Translations under genes and position numbers: made by a program
Shown: piece by piece, positions 1 through 6,656 of the stretch
How positions within the stretch are numbered: position 1 is the first letter of the stretch
Layout of the letters: the number at the start of each line of letters is the position of its first letter
Source: Methanomassiliicoccales archaeon
GTDB lineage: Archaea > Thermoplasmatota > Thermoplasmata > Methanomassiliicoccales > Methanomethylophilaceae
DNA: 9,040 nt
Reading direction: 5' to 3'
Assembly: GCA_900767505.1 (NCBI GenBank)
Contig: CAAFZG010000009.1
Coordinates: forward strand, 1-9,040
Notes under the pieces: generated by a model
What the model was told of the DNA's origin: nothing
Databases searched by the model: none
The model's input: only the letters and a program-made list of their open reading frames with translations

Positions 1-1351
1 CTCGTCCGAGATCGAGTCCGAGACCATCAAACGCATCATGGATGCGGGCATGCACGCAAAGGTCCTGAGCCTCGCCAGGTCCGTCAAGAAGGATATCGAC
101 GCCGTCGCAGACACGGGCGTCGACTACGTCCATACATTCATCGGGACATCGCCGCTCCACAGGGAGTTCAAGCTGAAGATGTCCAAGGAGCAGATCATCG
201 AGAGGGCCGTGGAATCCGTCGAGTACGCAAGGTCCAGGGGCCTCGATGTCCAGTTCTCCTGCGAGGACGCCACCCGTACCGAGCTCGACTACATGATCGA
301 GGTCTACAAAGCAGTGGTCGACGCGGGCGCATGCGCCATCAATGTCCCCGACACCGTCGGTGTCATCGTCCCCCAGGGGATGAGCTACATGATCGGCGAG
401 ATCGCCAAGGAGATCAAGGTCCCCATAAGCGTCCACTGCCACAACGACATGGGAATGGCGGTCGCCAACACCCTGGCCGCAGTCGAGGCCGGAGCGACGA
501 TCTGCCAGGCCACCGTGAACGGCATCGGCGAGAGGACCGGGAACGCATCCTTGGAGGAGGTCGCCCTCAACCTGTTCGCCAACTACGACGTCCGCACCAT
601 CGACCTGGGCAAGATCGGACAGACCTCCAAGCTGGTCGAGAGGATCACAGGATTCCCGATGGCATACAACAAGCCGATCGTCGGGCGCAACGCGTTCGCG
701 CACGAATCCGGAATCCATGTCCACGGAGTGATGAACAACAGCGCCACATACGAGCCCTTCCTCCCCGAACTCGTCGGTGTGGACAGGCACATCGTCATCG
801 GGAAGCATTCCGGAGAGCACTCCGTCCGCGGAAGGCTGGATGCACTCAACATCAAGTTCCCGGAGGAGCACATGCCCGAGCTCATGGCCGCCATCAAGGG
901 AATCGCCGTCGGAGGCAAAGAGATCGACGACGCCGAGCTTTTGGCCATCGCCGAGCACGTGCTGTGGAAGAAGGAGAACAACGTACAGACGGTCAAACTG
1001 GACAGCATCGCAGTCATCACCGGAAAGGGCGTGACCTCCACCGCGACGGTCAACCTGACCATCGAGGGCGAGAAGAGGGTCAAGGCCGAGATCGGAGTCG
1101 GTCCGGTCGATGCGGCCCTCAAGGCCATCCGCGAAGCCGTCAATGACCAGATCACCCTGGAGGAGTACAAGCTCGCCGCGGTCACAGGCGGAAGCGACTC
1201 CATCTGCGAGGCGACGGTCATGGTCAAGAACGTTCAGAACGACGGCAACCTGTCCGTCGGAAAGGCTGTAGGTCTGGATGTGGTCCAGACCTCCGTCGAC
1301 GCTATGATGGCGGCCATCAACAGGGATTTCGCAAGATTCAGAAGTGAGTGA
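1..1351 (+). CDS. leuA: 2-isopropylmalate synthase family protein, 5' end outside window
   Basis: This enzyme condenses acetyl-CoA with a 2-oxoacid; in leucine synthesis it makes 2-isopropylmalate from 2-oxoisovalerate. The frame is open from base 2, before the first ATG at 38, and already reads family sequence (SSEIESETIKRIMDAG), so the gene starts upstream of the window. The TIM-barrel part shows the metal-binding HCHNDMG motif near bases 435-455, the GIGERTGNASLEEV motif near 520-560, and HESGIHVHG near 700-725. From about base 985 to the end lies a LeuA-dimer regulatory domain (GVGPVDAALKAI), the domain through which leucine feedback acts in LeuA. Homocitrate synthases of the AksA type generally lack this domain, which favours LeuA or citramalate synthase (CimA) over AksA. 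The leuCDB genes follow directly, and the TGA stop nearly touches leuC. Family is certain; exact substrate is inferred. Confidence 0.9.
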   Translation, partial: SSEIESETIKRIMDAGMHAKVLSLARSVKKDIDAVADTGVDYVHTFIGTSPLHREFKLKMSKEQIIERAVESVEYARSRGLDVQFSCEDATRTELDYMIEVYKAVVDAGACAINVPDTVGVIVPQGMSYMIGEIAKEIKVPISVHCHNDMGMAVANTLAAVEAGATICQATVNGIGERTGNASLEEVALNLFANYDVRTIDLGKIGQTSKLVERITGFPMAYNKPIVGRNAFAHESGIHVHGVMNNSATYEPFLPELVGVDRHIVIGKHSGEHSVRGRLDALNIKFPEEHMPELMAAIKGIAVGGKEIDDAELLAIAEHVLWKKENNVQTVKLDSIAVITGKGVTSTATVNLTIEGEKRVKAEIGVGPVDAALKAIREAVNDQITLEEYKLAAVTGGSDSICEATVMVKNVQNDGNLSVGKAVGLDVVQTSVDAMMAAINRDFARFRSE

Positions 1352-1353
1352 GA

Positions 1354-2613
1354 ATGACAGGAAAAACGATTGCAGAGAAGATCCTCTCCGAGAAATCCGG
1401 CACCGATGCAAGGGCCGGACAGATCGTGACCGCCAACATCGACTACGTCATGGTCAACGACGTCACCGGGCCCATCGCGTTCCGCGAGTACGACAAGCTC
1501 GGCGCCAAGCAGATGTTCAAGGACCGCATGGTCCTGATCCCGGACCACTACGTTCCCGCGAAGGATGTCGCCTCCGCGGAGCAGGCCAAGGAGATGAGGG
1601 AGTTCGCCGAGCAGCACAAGCTCCCCAACTACTACGAGATCGGAAAGAGCGGGGTCTGCCACCAGCTCATGGTCGAGGAGGGCTTCGCCGCACCCGGAAG
1701 GCTCATCGTCGGTGCGGATTCCCACACATGCACATACGGAGGGATCAACGCATTCTCCACCGGGATCGGATCCACCGAGGCCGCGGTCGCATTCGCCACC
1801 GGGAAACTCTGGTTCAAGGTCCCCGAGACCATCAAGGTCGTCGTCCGCGGAAAGTTCAACAAATATGTCGGCGGAAAGGACCTGATCCTCAAGATCATCA
1901 CAGACATCGGAGTGGACGGGGCCAACTACAAAGCATTCGAGTTCCACGGCGATGTGCAGAACATCCCCGTCGCCGACAGGCTCGCAGTCTCCAACATGGC
2001 CATCGAGGCCGGAGGAAAGGCAGGCATATTCCCGTGCGACGACCTGACCAGGGAGTACATCAAGGACACCGTCCGCGGAGAGTACACGCCCGTGGACGCA
2101 GACCCCGACGCGGTCTACTGCAGGGTCCTGGAGTACGACCTTGACAAGATCGAGCCCTTCGTCTCCTACCCCCACCTTCCCAGCAACGGACGCCCCGTGA
2201 AGGACGCCGATGTGAAGATCGACCAGGCATACCTGGGATCATGCACGAACGGAAGGATCGAGGACATGAGGATCGGAGCCGAGATCGTCAAGGGAAGGAA
2301 GGTCGCACCCGGAGTCAGGTTCCTGGTGGTCCCCGCATCCCAGAAGGTCTACCGCCAGATGGTCGAGGAGGGACTCATGCAGATCTTCCTCGATGCCGGA
2401 GCGTTCATCTCCGGACCCACCTGCGGGGCGTGTCTCGGAGGATACATGGGAATCCTCGCCGCGGGCGAGAAGGCCGTCTCCTCCACCAACAGGAACTTCA
2501 TCGGACGCATGGGCGACAAGGACTCGGAGGTCTATCTCGCGGGACCCGCTGTCGTCGCGGCATCCGCCATCGCAGGGAAGATCGTCACACCCGACCAGCT
2601 GGAGGGGAACTGA
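1354..2613 (+). CDS. leuC: 3-isopropylmalate dehydratase large subunit
   Basis: This is the iron-sulfur large subunit of the isomerase that moves the hydroxyl group of 2-isopropylmalate to give 3-isopropylmalate, working with LeuD. The 419-residue length is that of the short archaeal/HacA-like LeuC branch. The three 4Fe-4S ligands are visible: Cys297 in GSCTNGR and Cys357 and Cys360 in PTCGACLGG. The substrate-region motif GADSHTCTYG is also present. I chose ATG 1354 because GTGAG (1344-1348) lies 5 bases upstream and the product starts MTGKTIAEKIL, as the family does. A GTG at 1348 would add two residues and overlap the leuA stop. The TGA stop abuts the leuD ATG with no gap. Homoaconitase large subunits (AksD) belong to the same branch, so sequence alone does not exclude that role; leuA and leuB neighbours favour LeuC. 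Confidence 0.93.
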   Translation: MTGKTIAEKILSEKSGTDARAGQIVTANIDYVMVNDVTGPIAFREYDKLGAKQMFKDRMVLIPDHYVPAKDVASAEQAKEMREFAEQHKLPNYYEIGKSGVCHQLMVEEGFAAPGRLIVGADSHTCTYGGINAFSTGIGSTEAAVAFATGKLWFKVPETIKVVVRGKFNKYVGGKDLILKIITDIGVDGANYKAFEFHGDVQNIPVADRLAVSNMAIEAGGKAGIFPCDDLTREYIKDTVRGEYTPVDADPDAVYCRVLEYDLDKIEPFVSYPHLPSNGRPVKDADVKIDQAYLGSCTNGRIEDMRIGAEIVKGRKVAPGVRFLVVPASQKVYRQMVEEGLMQIFLDAGAFISGPTCGACLGGYMGILAAGEKAVSSTNRNFIGRMGDKDSEVYLAGPAVVAASAIAGKIVTPDQLEGN

Positions 2614-3093
2614 ATGGACAGGATCGAAGGAAAGGCATGGGTGTTCGGCGACAACGTCGACACTGATCAGATAATACCCGCGGAGAGGCTCGTTGCGGCG
2701 AACCTCGACCATCTCAACGACTACATCTTCGAGAAGGTCAGGCCGGGCTTCGCGGCACAGGTCGGAAAAGGGGACATCCTCGTCGCAGGAAGGAACTTCG
2801 GATGCGGATCCTCCAGGGAGCACGCGCCGCTGTCCCTGATCGAGGCGGGATTCTCCTGCATCATCGCGGAATCGTTCGCACGCATATTCTACAGGAACTC
2901 CATGAACATCGGACTCCTGCTCATCGAGTGCAAAGCAGATGTGAAGGAGGGGGAGACCGTGCAGGTCGATCCCGACAACGGAAAGGTCATCGCAGGCGGA
3001 AGGGAGTACTCCTTCCCCGAGTCCCCGCCGTTCATCTCCGAGCTCGTCAAGGCCGGAGGACTCGTCAACCTCGCCAAGGAGGGGAGATTCTGA
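2614..3093 (+). CDS. leuD: 3-isopropylmalate dehydratase small subunit
   Basis: This is the swivel-domain subunit that completes the LeuCD active site. It is 159 residues long, normal for the archaeal form. Visible landmarks are the N-terminal WVFGDNVDTDQIIP segment and the CGSSREHAP motif starting at Cys64, followed by ESFARIFYRNSMNIGLL. The substrate-specificity loop reads R-L-V-A at residues 25-28. In characterised methanogen enzymes, as I recall, homoaconitase small subunits have YLRT here and isopropylmalate isomerases have YLV plus another residue; the V at the third place fits LeuD better than AksE, but the leading R fits neither. ATG 2614 follows the leuC stop directly and is served by GGAGG at 2601-2605, inside leuC, with an 8-base spacer. 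The gene is translationally tied to leuC. Confidence 0.92.
   Translation: MDRIEGKAWVFGDNVDTDQIIPAERLVAANLDHLNDYIFEKVRPGFAAQVGKGDILVAGRNFGCGSSREHAPLSLIEAGFSCIIAESFARIFYRNSMNIGLLLIECKADVKEGETVQVDPDNGKVIAGGREYSFPESPPFISELVKAGGLVNLAKEGRF
3078..3092 (+). promoter_or_regulatory. Ribosome binding site and CUG start of leuB
   Basis: GGAGG at 3078-3082 is followed 7 bases later by CTG at 3090, with no ATG, GTG or TTG at a usable distance in this frame. ATT at 3087 is a less well spaced rare start. The site lies inside the end of leuD. Confidence 0.55.
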
Positions 3094-4214
3094 AGCACCT
3101 GATGATCATCCCCGGAGACGGTATCGGAAAGGAGGTCATCTCCGCGGGAATGGATGTCCTGAACGCAGTCTCGGAGATATCCTCGTTCCAGTTCGATGCG
3201 GAGTACTCCGACATCGGATCCGACAGGTACCTCAGGACAGGCGAGCTCCTCACGGACCAGGACATCTCCGACCTGAAATCCAAGGATGCGATCTACTTCG
3301 GAGCGATCGGCGACCCCAGGGTCAAGCCCGGCATACTGGAGCAGGGGATCCTCCTGAAGATGAGGGCGGTCTTCGACCAGTACATCAACCTCAGACCCGT
3401 CACGTCCTGGTTCCCGCTGGTCCCCCTGAAGAGGGAGGTGCCCTTCGACATCCACTTCCTGAGGGAGAACACCGAGGACTTCTACATGGGCGCCAACGGC
3501 TTCTTCGGACCCAACGTCGGAGGCGACAGGGCCCATGTCCACGTGGACAGGGAGCTCTACAGCGTCGACATCGACATCGATGCGAAATCCACCAACAACG
3601 ACGACTTCGCATTCGAGATCGGACTCCTGTCCAAGAAGGCCGTGACCAGGTTCGCGGACTACTCCTGCAGGTACGCCCTCGCAAGGGGCGACAAGAAGGT
3701 CACCCTCGTCGACAAGGCGAACGTCATCACCAAGAACTACGGCATGCAGAGGCAGATCTTCCAGGAGAAGACCGAGGAGTACGGACTCGATCTCGAGTTC
3801 ATGTTCGTCGACGCCATGGCCATGGCCATGATCGTAAGGCCTGAAACATTCGGCACCGTCGCCGTCCCCAACCTGTTCGGCGACATCCTCACCGACCTCG
3901 GAGCCCAGCTCCAGGGAGGACTCGGAATGGGCGGAAGCGGTAACATCAACCCCGAAGGGGTCAGCATGTTCGAGCCCATCCACGGATCCGCTCCCGACAT
4001 CGCCGGACGCGGCATCGCCAACCCCATAGCGTCCATCCTGGCCGCCCAGATGCTCCTGGAGAACCAGGGATACCCCGAAGAGGGCAGGATGCTCCACGAC
4101 GCCGTCAGGAAGTGCCTGGACACAGGCATGACCACGCCCGACCTGGGAGGAAAGCTCTCCACGTCGGAGGTCGGAAAGCACGTCGCGGACCTGATCCGCG
4201 CTCAGAAGAGGTGA
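3090..4214 (+). CDS. leuB: 3-isopropylmalate dehydrogenase, probable CUG start
   Basis: This enzyme oxidatively decarboxylates 3-isopropylmalate to 2-oxoisocaproate, normally with NAD+. The product shows IIPGDGIG near the N-terminus, then GAIGDPRVKPGILEQG, YINLRP, LRENTEDFYMG, the Lys-containing VDKANVITKNYG segment, an NLFGDILTDLGAQLQGG stretch and the cofactor-loop motif HGSAPDIAGRGIANP. The start is unusual. The first in-frame ATG (3102) gives MIIPGDGIG, which cuts the first beta strand, and it lies 19 bases beyond the only Shine-Dalgarno site, GGAGG at 3078-3082. CTG at 3090 lies 7 bases from that site, overlaps the leuD stop as CTGA, and yields a KHLMIIPGDGIG start of normal family length (374 residues). 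I therefore call CTG 3090; ATG 3102 is the alternative. The related homoisocitrate and tartrate dehydrogenases cannot be fully excluded. Confidence 0.9.
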   Translation: MKHLMIIPGDGIGKEVISAGMDVLNAVSEISSFQFDAEYSDIGSDRYLRTGELLTDQDISDLKSKDAIYFGAIGDPRVKPGILEQGILLKMRAVFDQYINLRPVTSWFPLVPLKREVPFDIHFLRENTEDFYMGANGFFGPNVGGDRAHVHVDRELYSVDIDIDAKSTNNDDFAFEIGLLSKKAVTRFADYSCRYALARGDKKVTLVDKANVITKNYGMQRQIFQEKTEEYGLDLEFMFVDAMAMAMIVRPETFGTVAVPNLFGDILTDLGAQLQGGLGMGGSGNINPEGVSMFEPIHGSAPDIAGRGIANPIASILAAQMLLENQGYPEEGRMLHDAVRKCLDTGMTTPDLGGKLSTSEVGKHVADLIRAQKR

Positions 4215-4221
4215 GAACCTG
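4208..4221 (+). promoter_or_regulatory. Ribosome binding site and non-AUG start of pcc1
   Basis: GAGGTGA at 4208-4214 is a seven-base match to the archaeal consensus GGAGGTGAT and overlaps the leuB stop. CTG at 4219 starts 4 bases after it, and ATC at 4222 starts 7 bases after it. The next ATG in frame (4261) is 46 bases away, too far to use this site. Confidence 0.5.
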
Positions 4222-4446
4222 ATCGCCCTGGACCTTGAGATCGACTATCCTTCGGAGTCGATGGCGGTGTCCGTCATGAACGCCGTCCTGCCGGAGAACA
4301 AAGGGTATGTTGAGACCTCGGTCCAGGGATGCAAACTCATTCTCAGGATGTCCGCGGGGAACGCGGGCACTCTGAGGAACACCGCCGACGACCTTCTCGC
4401 CTGCATAAAGGCGGCCGAGGACGCCATCGGTCTGAATCATTCCTGA
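4219..4446 (+). CDS. pcc1: KEOPS complex subunit Pcc1, probable CUG start
   Basis: Pcc1 is the small dimerising subunit of KEOPS (Kae1, Bud32, Cgi121, Pcc1), which adds threonylcarbamoyl to A37 of tRNAs that read ANN codons. The product fits the family in size (about 75 residues) and pattern: an opening beta strand LDLEIDYPSE, then the VLPENKG turn, a second strand, and the diagnostic TLRNTADDLLACIKAAED helix at the C-terminus. Starting at the first ATG (4261) would remove about 14 residues that carry the first beta strand and the PSE motif, so a start upstream is required. No ATG, GTG or TTG exists between the ribosome site and 4261 in this frame, so CTG 4219 (or ATC 4222) is the likely start. 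The gene is the last of the leu operon, and its TGA is 6 bases from the stop of convergent cgi121, another KEOPS subunit. Confidence 0.82.
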   Translation: MIALDLEIDYPSESMAVSVMNAVLPENKGYVETSVQGCKLILRMSAGNAGTLRNTADDLLACIKAAEDAIGLNHS

Positions 4447-4452
4447 TATCGT

Positions 4453-4911
4453 TCAGGCTTTCTGCAGCTCGACCATGGCGACGTTCTCTATCGCCTGGTC
4501 CTCGGGGGACACCATCCTGCCGGACAGTCCGAGCGCTTCCGCCTTCTCGGGCGTGACATCCATGACGGAGTCGTCGCGCACCATCCCGATATCGTCGAGT
4601 CTCGGGTCGTCTATGTCCATCAGCACGGCCACGAAGCGGTCGCAGCCGGGCTTGGGCCTCATCTTATCTATCGCCCTGCCGATCTGCCTCTCCCAAGCGG
4701 CGTAGAGGATTATCTCAGTGGGCAGGGATTTCGACCTGTTGGTGCCCTCGTCGAACGCCCTCTGCGCATGATGTGCGGCCGCTACGGCATGGTCCCTGCC
4801 GGCCACGGCATCGGGGTCCAGCAGCACCACGTCCCCTCCCATCCCGGTGAAGTGCTTCACGATGGTTTCGAATTCGGCATCGCCTCTCATGCCTATGACA
4901 TCGAACCTCAT
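4453..4911 (-). CDS. cgi121: KEOPS complex subunit Cgi121
   Basis: Cgi121 is the KEOPS subunit that docks the 3' CCA tail of the substrate tRNA and contacts the Bud32 kinase. The product is 152 residues, the usual archaeal size. The identifying segment is at residues 57-81: TNRSKSLPTEIILYAAWERQIGRAI, split here as TNRSKSLPTEIILYA then AWERQIGRAI. The N-terminal half has the family's alternating beta/helix layout with a hydrophobic strand DVVLLDPD at 27-34. I chose ATG 4911 over an in-frame TTG at 4926: a weak TATA-like element (GATAAGTT on the plus strand, 4935-4942) lies about 27 bases upstream of 4911, consistent with a leaderless or near-leaderless message. It is convergent with pcc1 and divergent from the ATPase gene. 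Kae1 and Bud32 are not in the window. Confidence 0.85.
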   Translation of the reverse strand: MRFDVIGMRGDAEFETIVKHFTGMGGDVVLLDPDAVAGRDHAVAAAHHAQRAFDEGTNRSKSLPTEIILYAAWERQIGRAIDKMRPKPGCDRFVAVLMDIDDPRLDDIGMVRDDSVMDVTPEKAEALGLSGRMVSPEDQAIENVAMVELQKA

Positions 4912-4977
4912 GACTCCCGGATGCAAGGGGATGATGATAAGTTAGTAGCATCAGACAGGTATGGCGGGGCGGGGTGT

Positions 4978-5001
4978 GGATGCGTTCAAGCAGTTGCATC
5001 C
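4978..5001. repeat. 6-bp inverted repeat between cgi121 and the ATPase gene
   Basis: GGATGC (4978-4983) is mirrored by GCATCC (4996-5001) with a 12-base spacer. It lies in the 170-base divergent intergenic region, too far from either start to place as an operator with confidence. Confidence 0.3.
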
Positions 5002-5030
5002 GAAGTTTCAGAACATGTGGTTAACGCGAT

Positions 5031-5055
5031 AAAACTTTTCGAATCTGAAAGTTTT
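5031..5055. promoter_or_regulatory. 8-bp dyad overlapping the ATPase promoter
   Basis: AAAACTTT (5031-5038) and AAAGTTTT (5048-5055) are perfect 8-bp inverted arms around a 9-base spacer. The right arm runs into the TATA box, so a protein bound here would compete with TBP/TFB. An operator role is inferred from symmetry and position only. Confidence 0.45.
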
Positions 5056-5060
5056 ATATC
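5051..5060 (+). promoter_or_regulatory. TATA box of the ATPase gene
   Basis: GTTTTATATC is centred about 26 bases upstream of ATG 5082, the archaeal spacing from TATA box to transcription start, which predicts a leaderless mRNA. A second TATA-like stretch (5067-5074) would start transcription inside the gene and is less likely. Confidence 0.55.
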
Positions 5061-5081
5061 GTTAGTTTATATACTACACTT

Positions 5082-6308
5082 ATGAAAGAGCTCAAGAGGG
5101 AAAGGTACCTCTCCAGGATCCGTCCGTTTTACGGGGACAGCGACATCATCAAGGTCCTGACCGGTGTCCGCAGATCCGGGAAATCCACCATCATGAGGCA
5201 GATCATGGCCGAGATCGGCAGTGATGCCTCTGGCGACAGGGCTCTTGTCTACATAGATCTGGACAGTAAGAAGAATCTGAAGATCACCACCCCCGACTCT
5301 TTGGAGGAGCTGATAGATTCCGAATTCGGTAATCGTCGCGGTGAAAGGTACCTGTTCATCGACGAGATCCAGAATGTGAGGGGTTTTGAGCCTCTGATCA
5401 ACGCATATCGCAACGACGGGGTCTCCGTTTTCATCACAGGTTCCAACTCCTATTTCCTGAGCGGAGAATTGGTCACAAAGCTGATCGGAAGGTATGTGGA
5501 GTTCAGGATATTCACCTTCTCGCTCGGTGAGGTCAGGTCGTTCTATCAGGAGAACGGGATGGATTTCAATCCGGCGGATGCATTCAGGGAATACATCCTG
5601 AACGGAGGATATCCGAAGAGCTTCGCATATGCCGATCAGGAAGACAGGGTGTTGTACATCAGTTCGGTCATCGACGAGACGATAAAGAAGGACATCCTCC
5701 GGAACAGCAAGGTCAGGAACCGGACGTTGCTGAACAAGCTTCTCGATTATGTGCTCTCCATACCCGGTGCGTAGATCTCTTCGACTTCGATCTCGGATTA
5801 CCTGCGTTCGCAGGACATGATGACCACGCCCAATACGGTGAACCGCTATCTAGACTTCATATTCGCAAGCGGACTCATCTGCAAATGTGAACGTTTCGAT
5901 ATACCCGGGGAAAAGTCTCTGAAGACCAATTACAGGTCGTATGCCGCCGACGTCGCTCTTCTAACATCCTGTCGGGATCGCAGCAAGGACACCGATATGG
6001 AACGTGTCTTGGAGAATGTGGTGTTCAACGAACTGGTCTCCAGGGGCTACGACGTCCAAGCGGGGAAGTTCAGGAACACGGAGGTCGATTTCGTCGTATC
6101 AAATGGAAGGGACACAGCATACATCCAAGTGACGTATGTGATGTCATCTCCGGAGACCGAGGACAGGGAGGAACGCCCGCTTCTGGACATCAGGGACAAT
6201 TATCCGAAATACATCATTTCCATGGATCCGATGGCCATTGACAGAAAGGGCATCAGGAGGCTGCGCCTGGTGGAGGATTTCCTATTGGGCGACGGATTCG
6301 GATTCTGA
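5082..6308 (+). CDS. DUF4143-type P-loop ATPase with in-frame amber codon (possible pyrrolysine)
   Basis: This is an AAA-like ATPase of the DUF4143 group, a widespread archaeal family of unclear role. Walker A is GVRRSGKS at residues 28-35 and Walker B is YLFIDE at 90-95, followed by a sensor-like VFITGSNS strand. After a winged-helix-like region (TPNTVNRYLDFIF), the C-terminus resembles a PD-(D/E)xK nuclease fold: LENVVFNEL, then EVDFVV, then YIQVTY, with the usual catalytic Lys replaced by Thr. Codon 231 (5772-5774) is TAG. The same frame continues for 177 more sense codons of family sequence to a TGA, with no frameshift and no other stop. Without the TAG the protein would be 408 residues, a normal family length. 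Either the TAG is decoded as pyrrolysine, or the gene is freshly broken, or the two halves are made separately (ATG 5817 could restart). No ribosome site is seen; the TATA spacing suggests a leaderless start. Confidence 0.8.
5772..5774 (+). other. In-frame UAG codon, candidate pyrrolysine site
   Basis: The TAG stands between Ala230 (GCG) and Ile232 (ATC) in the linker between the ATPase core and the winged-helix-like part. Every other gene in the window ends in TGA (ten) or TAA (one), so TAG is not used here as an ordinary stop. Whether it is read as pyrrolysine is not shown by this sequence alone. Confidence 0.55.
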
Positions 6309-6370
6309 GACCTTTGTTCCGTCAGCTTAGATACCAACTTCGAAAGGAGTCCGAAACGCATACGCTATCC

Positions 6371-6377
6371 TTTTTTT
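6371..6377 (+). terminator. Oligo-T terminator after the ATPase gene
   Basis: Seven consecutive T residues lie 63 bases past the ATPase stop, with no strong hairpin before them. Oligo-T tracts of this kind end transcription in archaea. Confidence 0.5.
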
Positions 6378-6393
6378 CGGCAGATCGACAATC

Positions 6394-6419
6394 ATCGGGA
6401 ATCAGAGGACGATCCCGAT
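6394..6419. repeat. 7-bp inverted repeat between the ATPase and tRNA genes
   Basis: ATCGGGA (6394-6400) and TCCCGAT (6413-6419) can form a stem with a 12-base loop; an alternative fold with one bulge extends it to 9 pairs. It lies just beyond the 3' end of the minus-strand tRNA gene, so it may mark the end of that transcript. Confidence 0.4.
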
Positions 6420-6431
6420 TCGAAGATAGGT

Positions 6432-6435
6432 AAAA
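6432..6435 (-). terminator. Oligo-T trailer of the tRNA gene
   Basis: On the minus strand the encoded CCA is followed by CTA and then TTTT, a short termination tract of the kind that follows archaeal tRNA genes. Confidence 0.4.
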
Positions 6436-6438
6436 TAG

Positions 6439-6513
6439 TGGAGCCGCCTGAGGGATTTGAACCCCCGGCCTGCTGATTACAAGTCAGCCGCTATACCCCT
6501 AAGCCAAGGCGGC
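6439..6513 (-). tRNA. tRNA-Thr (anticodon UGU)
   Basis: The minus strand folds as a full cloverleaf. The acceptor stem is GCCGCCT with AGGCGGC, the anticodon stem is GCTGA with TCAGC around the loop CTTGTAA, and the T arm is GGGGG-TTCAAAT-CCCTC. The D arm is short (GCT with AGC). The anticodon TGT reads ACA, threonine. The discriminator base is U73, usual for archaeal tRNA-Thr, and the CCA tail (6439-6441) is encoded in the gene. There is no intron. Position 37 is A after U36, the target of the t6A pathway whose subunits Pcc1 and Cgi121 are encoded nearby. Confidence 0.97.
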
Positions 6514-6536
6514 ACCGAGTCCGTGTAATTCAAACT

Positions 6537-6547
6537 CATTTATATTA
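6537..6547 (-). promoter_or_regulatory. TATA box of tRNA-Thr
   Basis: The minus strand reads TAATATAAAT over 6538-6547, centred about 28 bases before the mature tRNA 5' end at 6513. This predicts transcription starting at or next to the mature end. Confidence 0.65.
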
Positions 6548-6598
6548 ATTTCCATAGATGAATTGATTGTCTGGCTTAGTACAGCAGTCCTACCGACA

Positions 6599-6609
6599 TT
6601 ATTATATTA
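6599..6609 (+). promoter_or_regulatory. TATA box of the FKBP gene
   Basis: TTATTATATTA is followed by a predicted start near 6630, giving a leader of about 25 bases that contains the ribosome site GGTGAT (6648-6653 region, just before ATG 6657). It is divergent from the tRNA promoter about 60 bases away. Confidence 0.6.
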
Positions 6610-6656
6610 GAAAAAGCAATCGCTGAAAATCATTCTTACATTTAATGGTGATTTAA

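Noticed and set aside
1234..2175. Long minus-strand frame opposite leuA and leuC
   Set aside because: It is antisense to two certain genes; the Val/Asp/Gly-rich product reflects the biased codon use of the coding strand.
2802..3089. Upstream extension of leuB frame through leuD
   Set aside because: The frame is open but overlaps the well-supported leuD in another frame and reads as low-complexity Arg/Gly-rich sequence; family similarity begins only at KHLMIIPGDGIG.
4768..5085. 105-codon plus-strand frame opposite cgi121
   Set aside because: It is antisense to the recognised Cgi121 and continues over the ATPase promoter; the product has no family features.
5760..5830. Frameshift as the explanation for the ATPase interruption
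   Set aside because: The frame before and after the TAG is the same, so no base is missing or added; only the one stop codon interrupts it.
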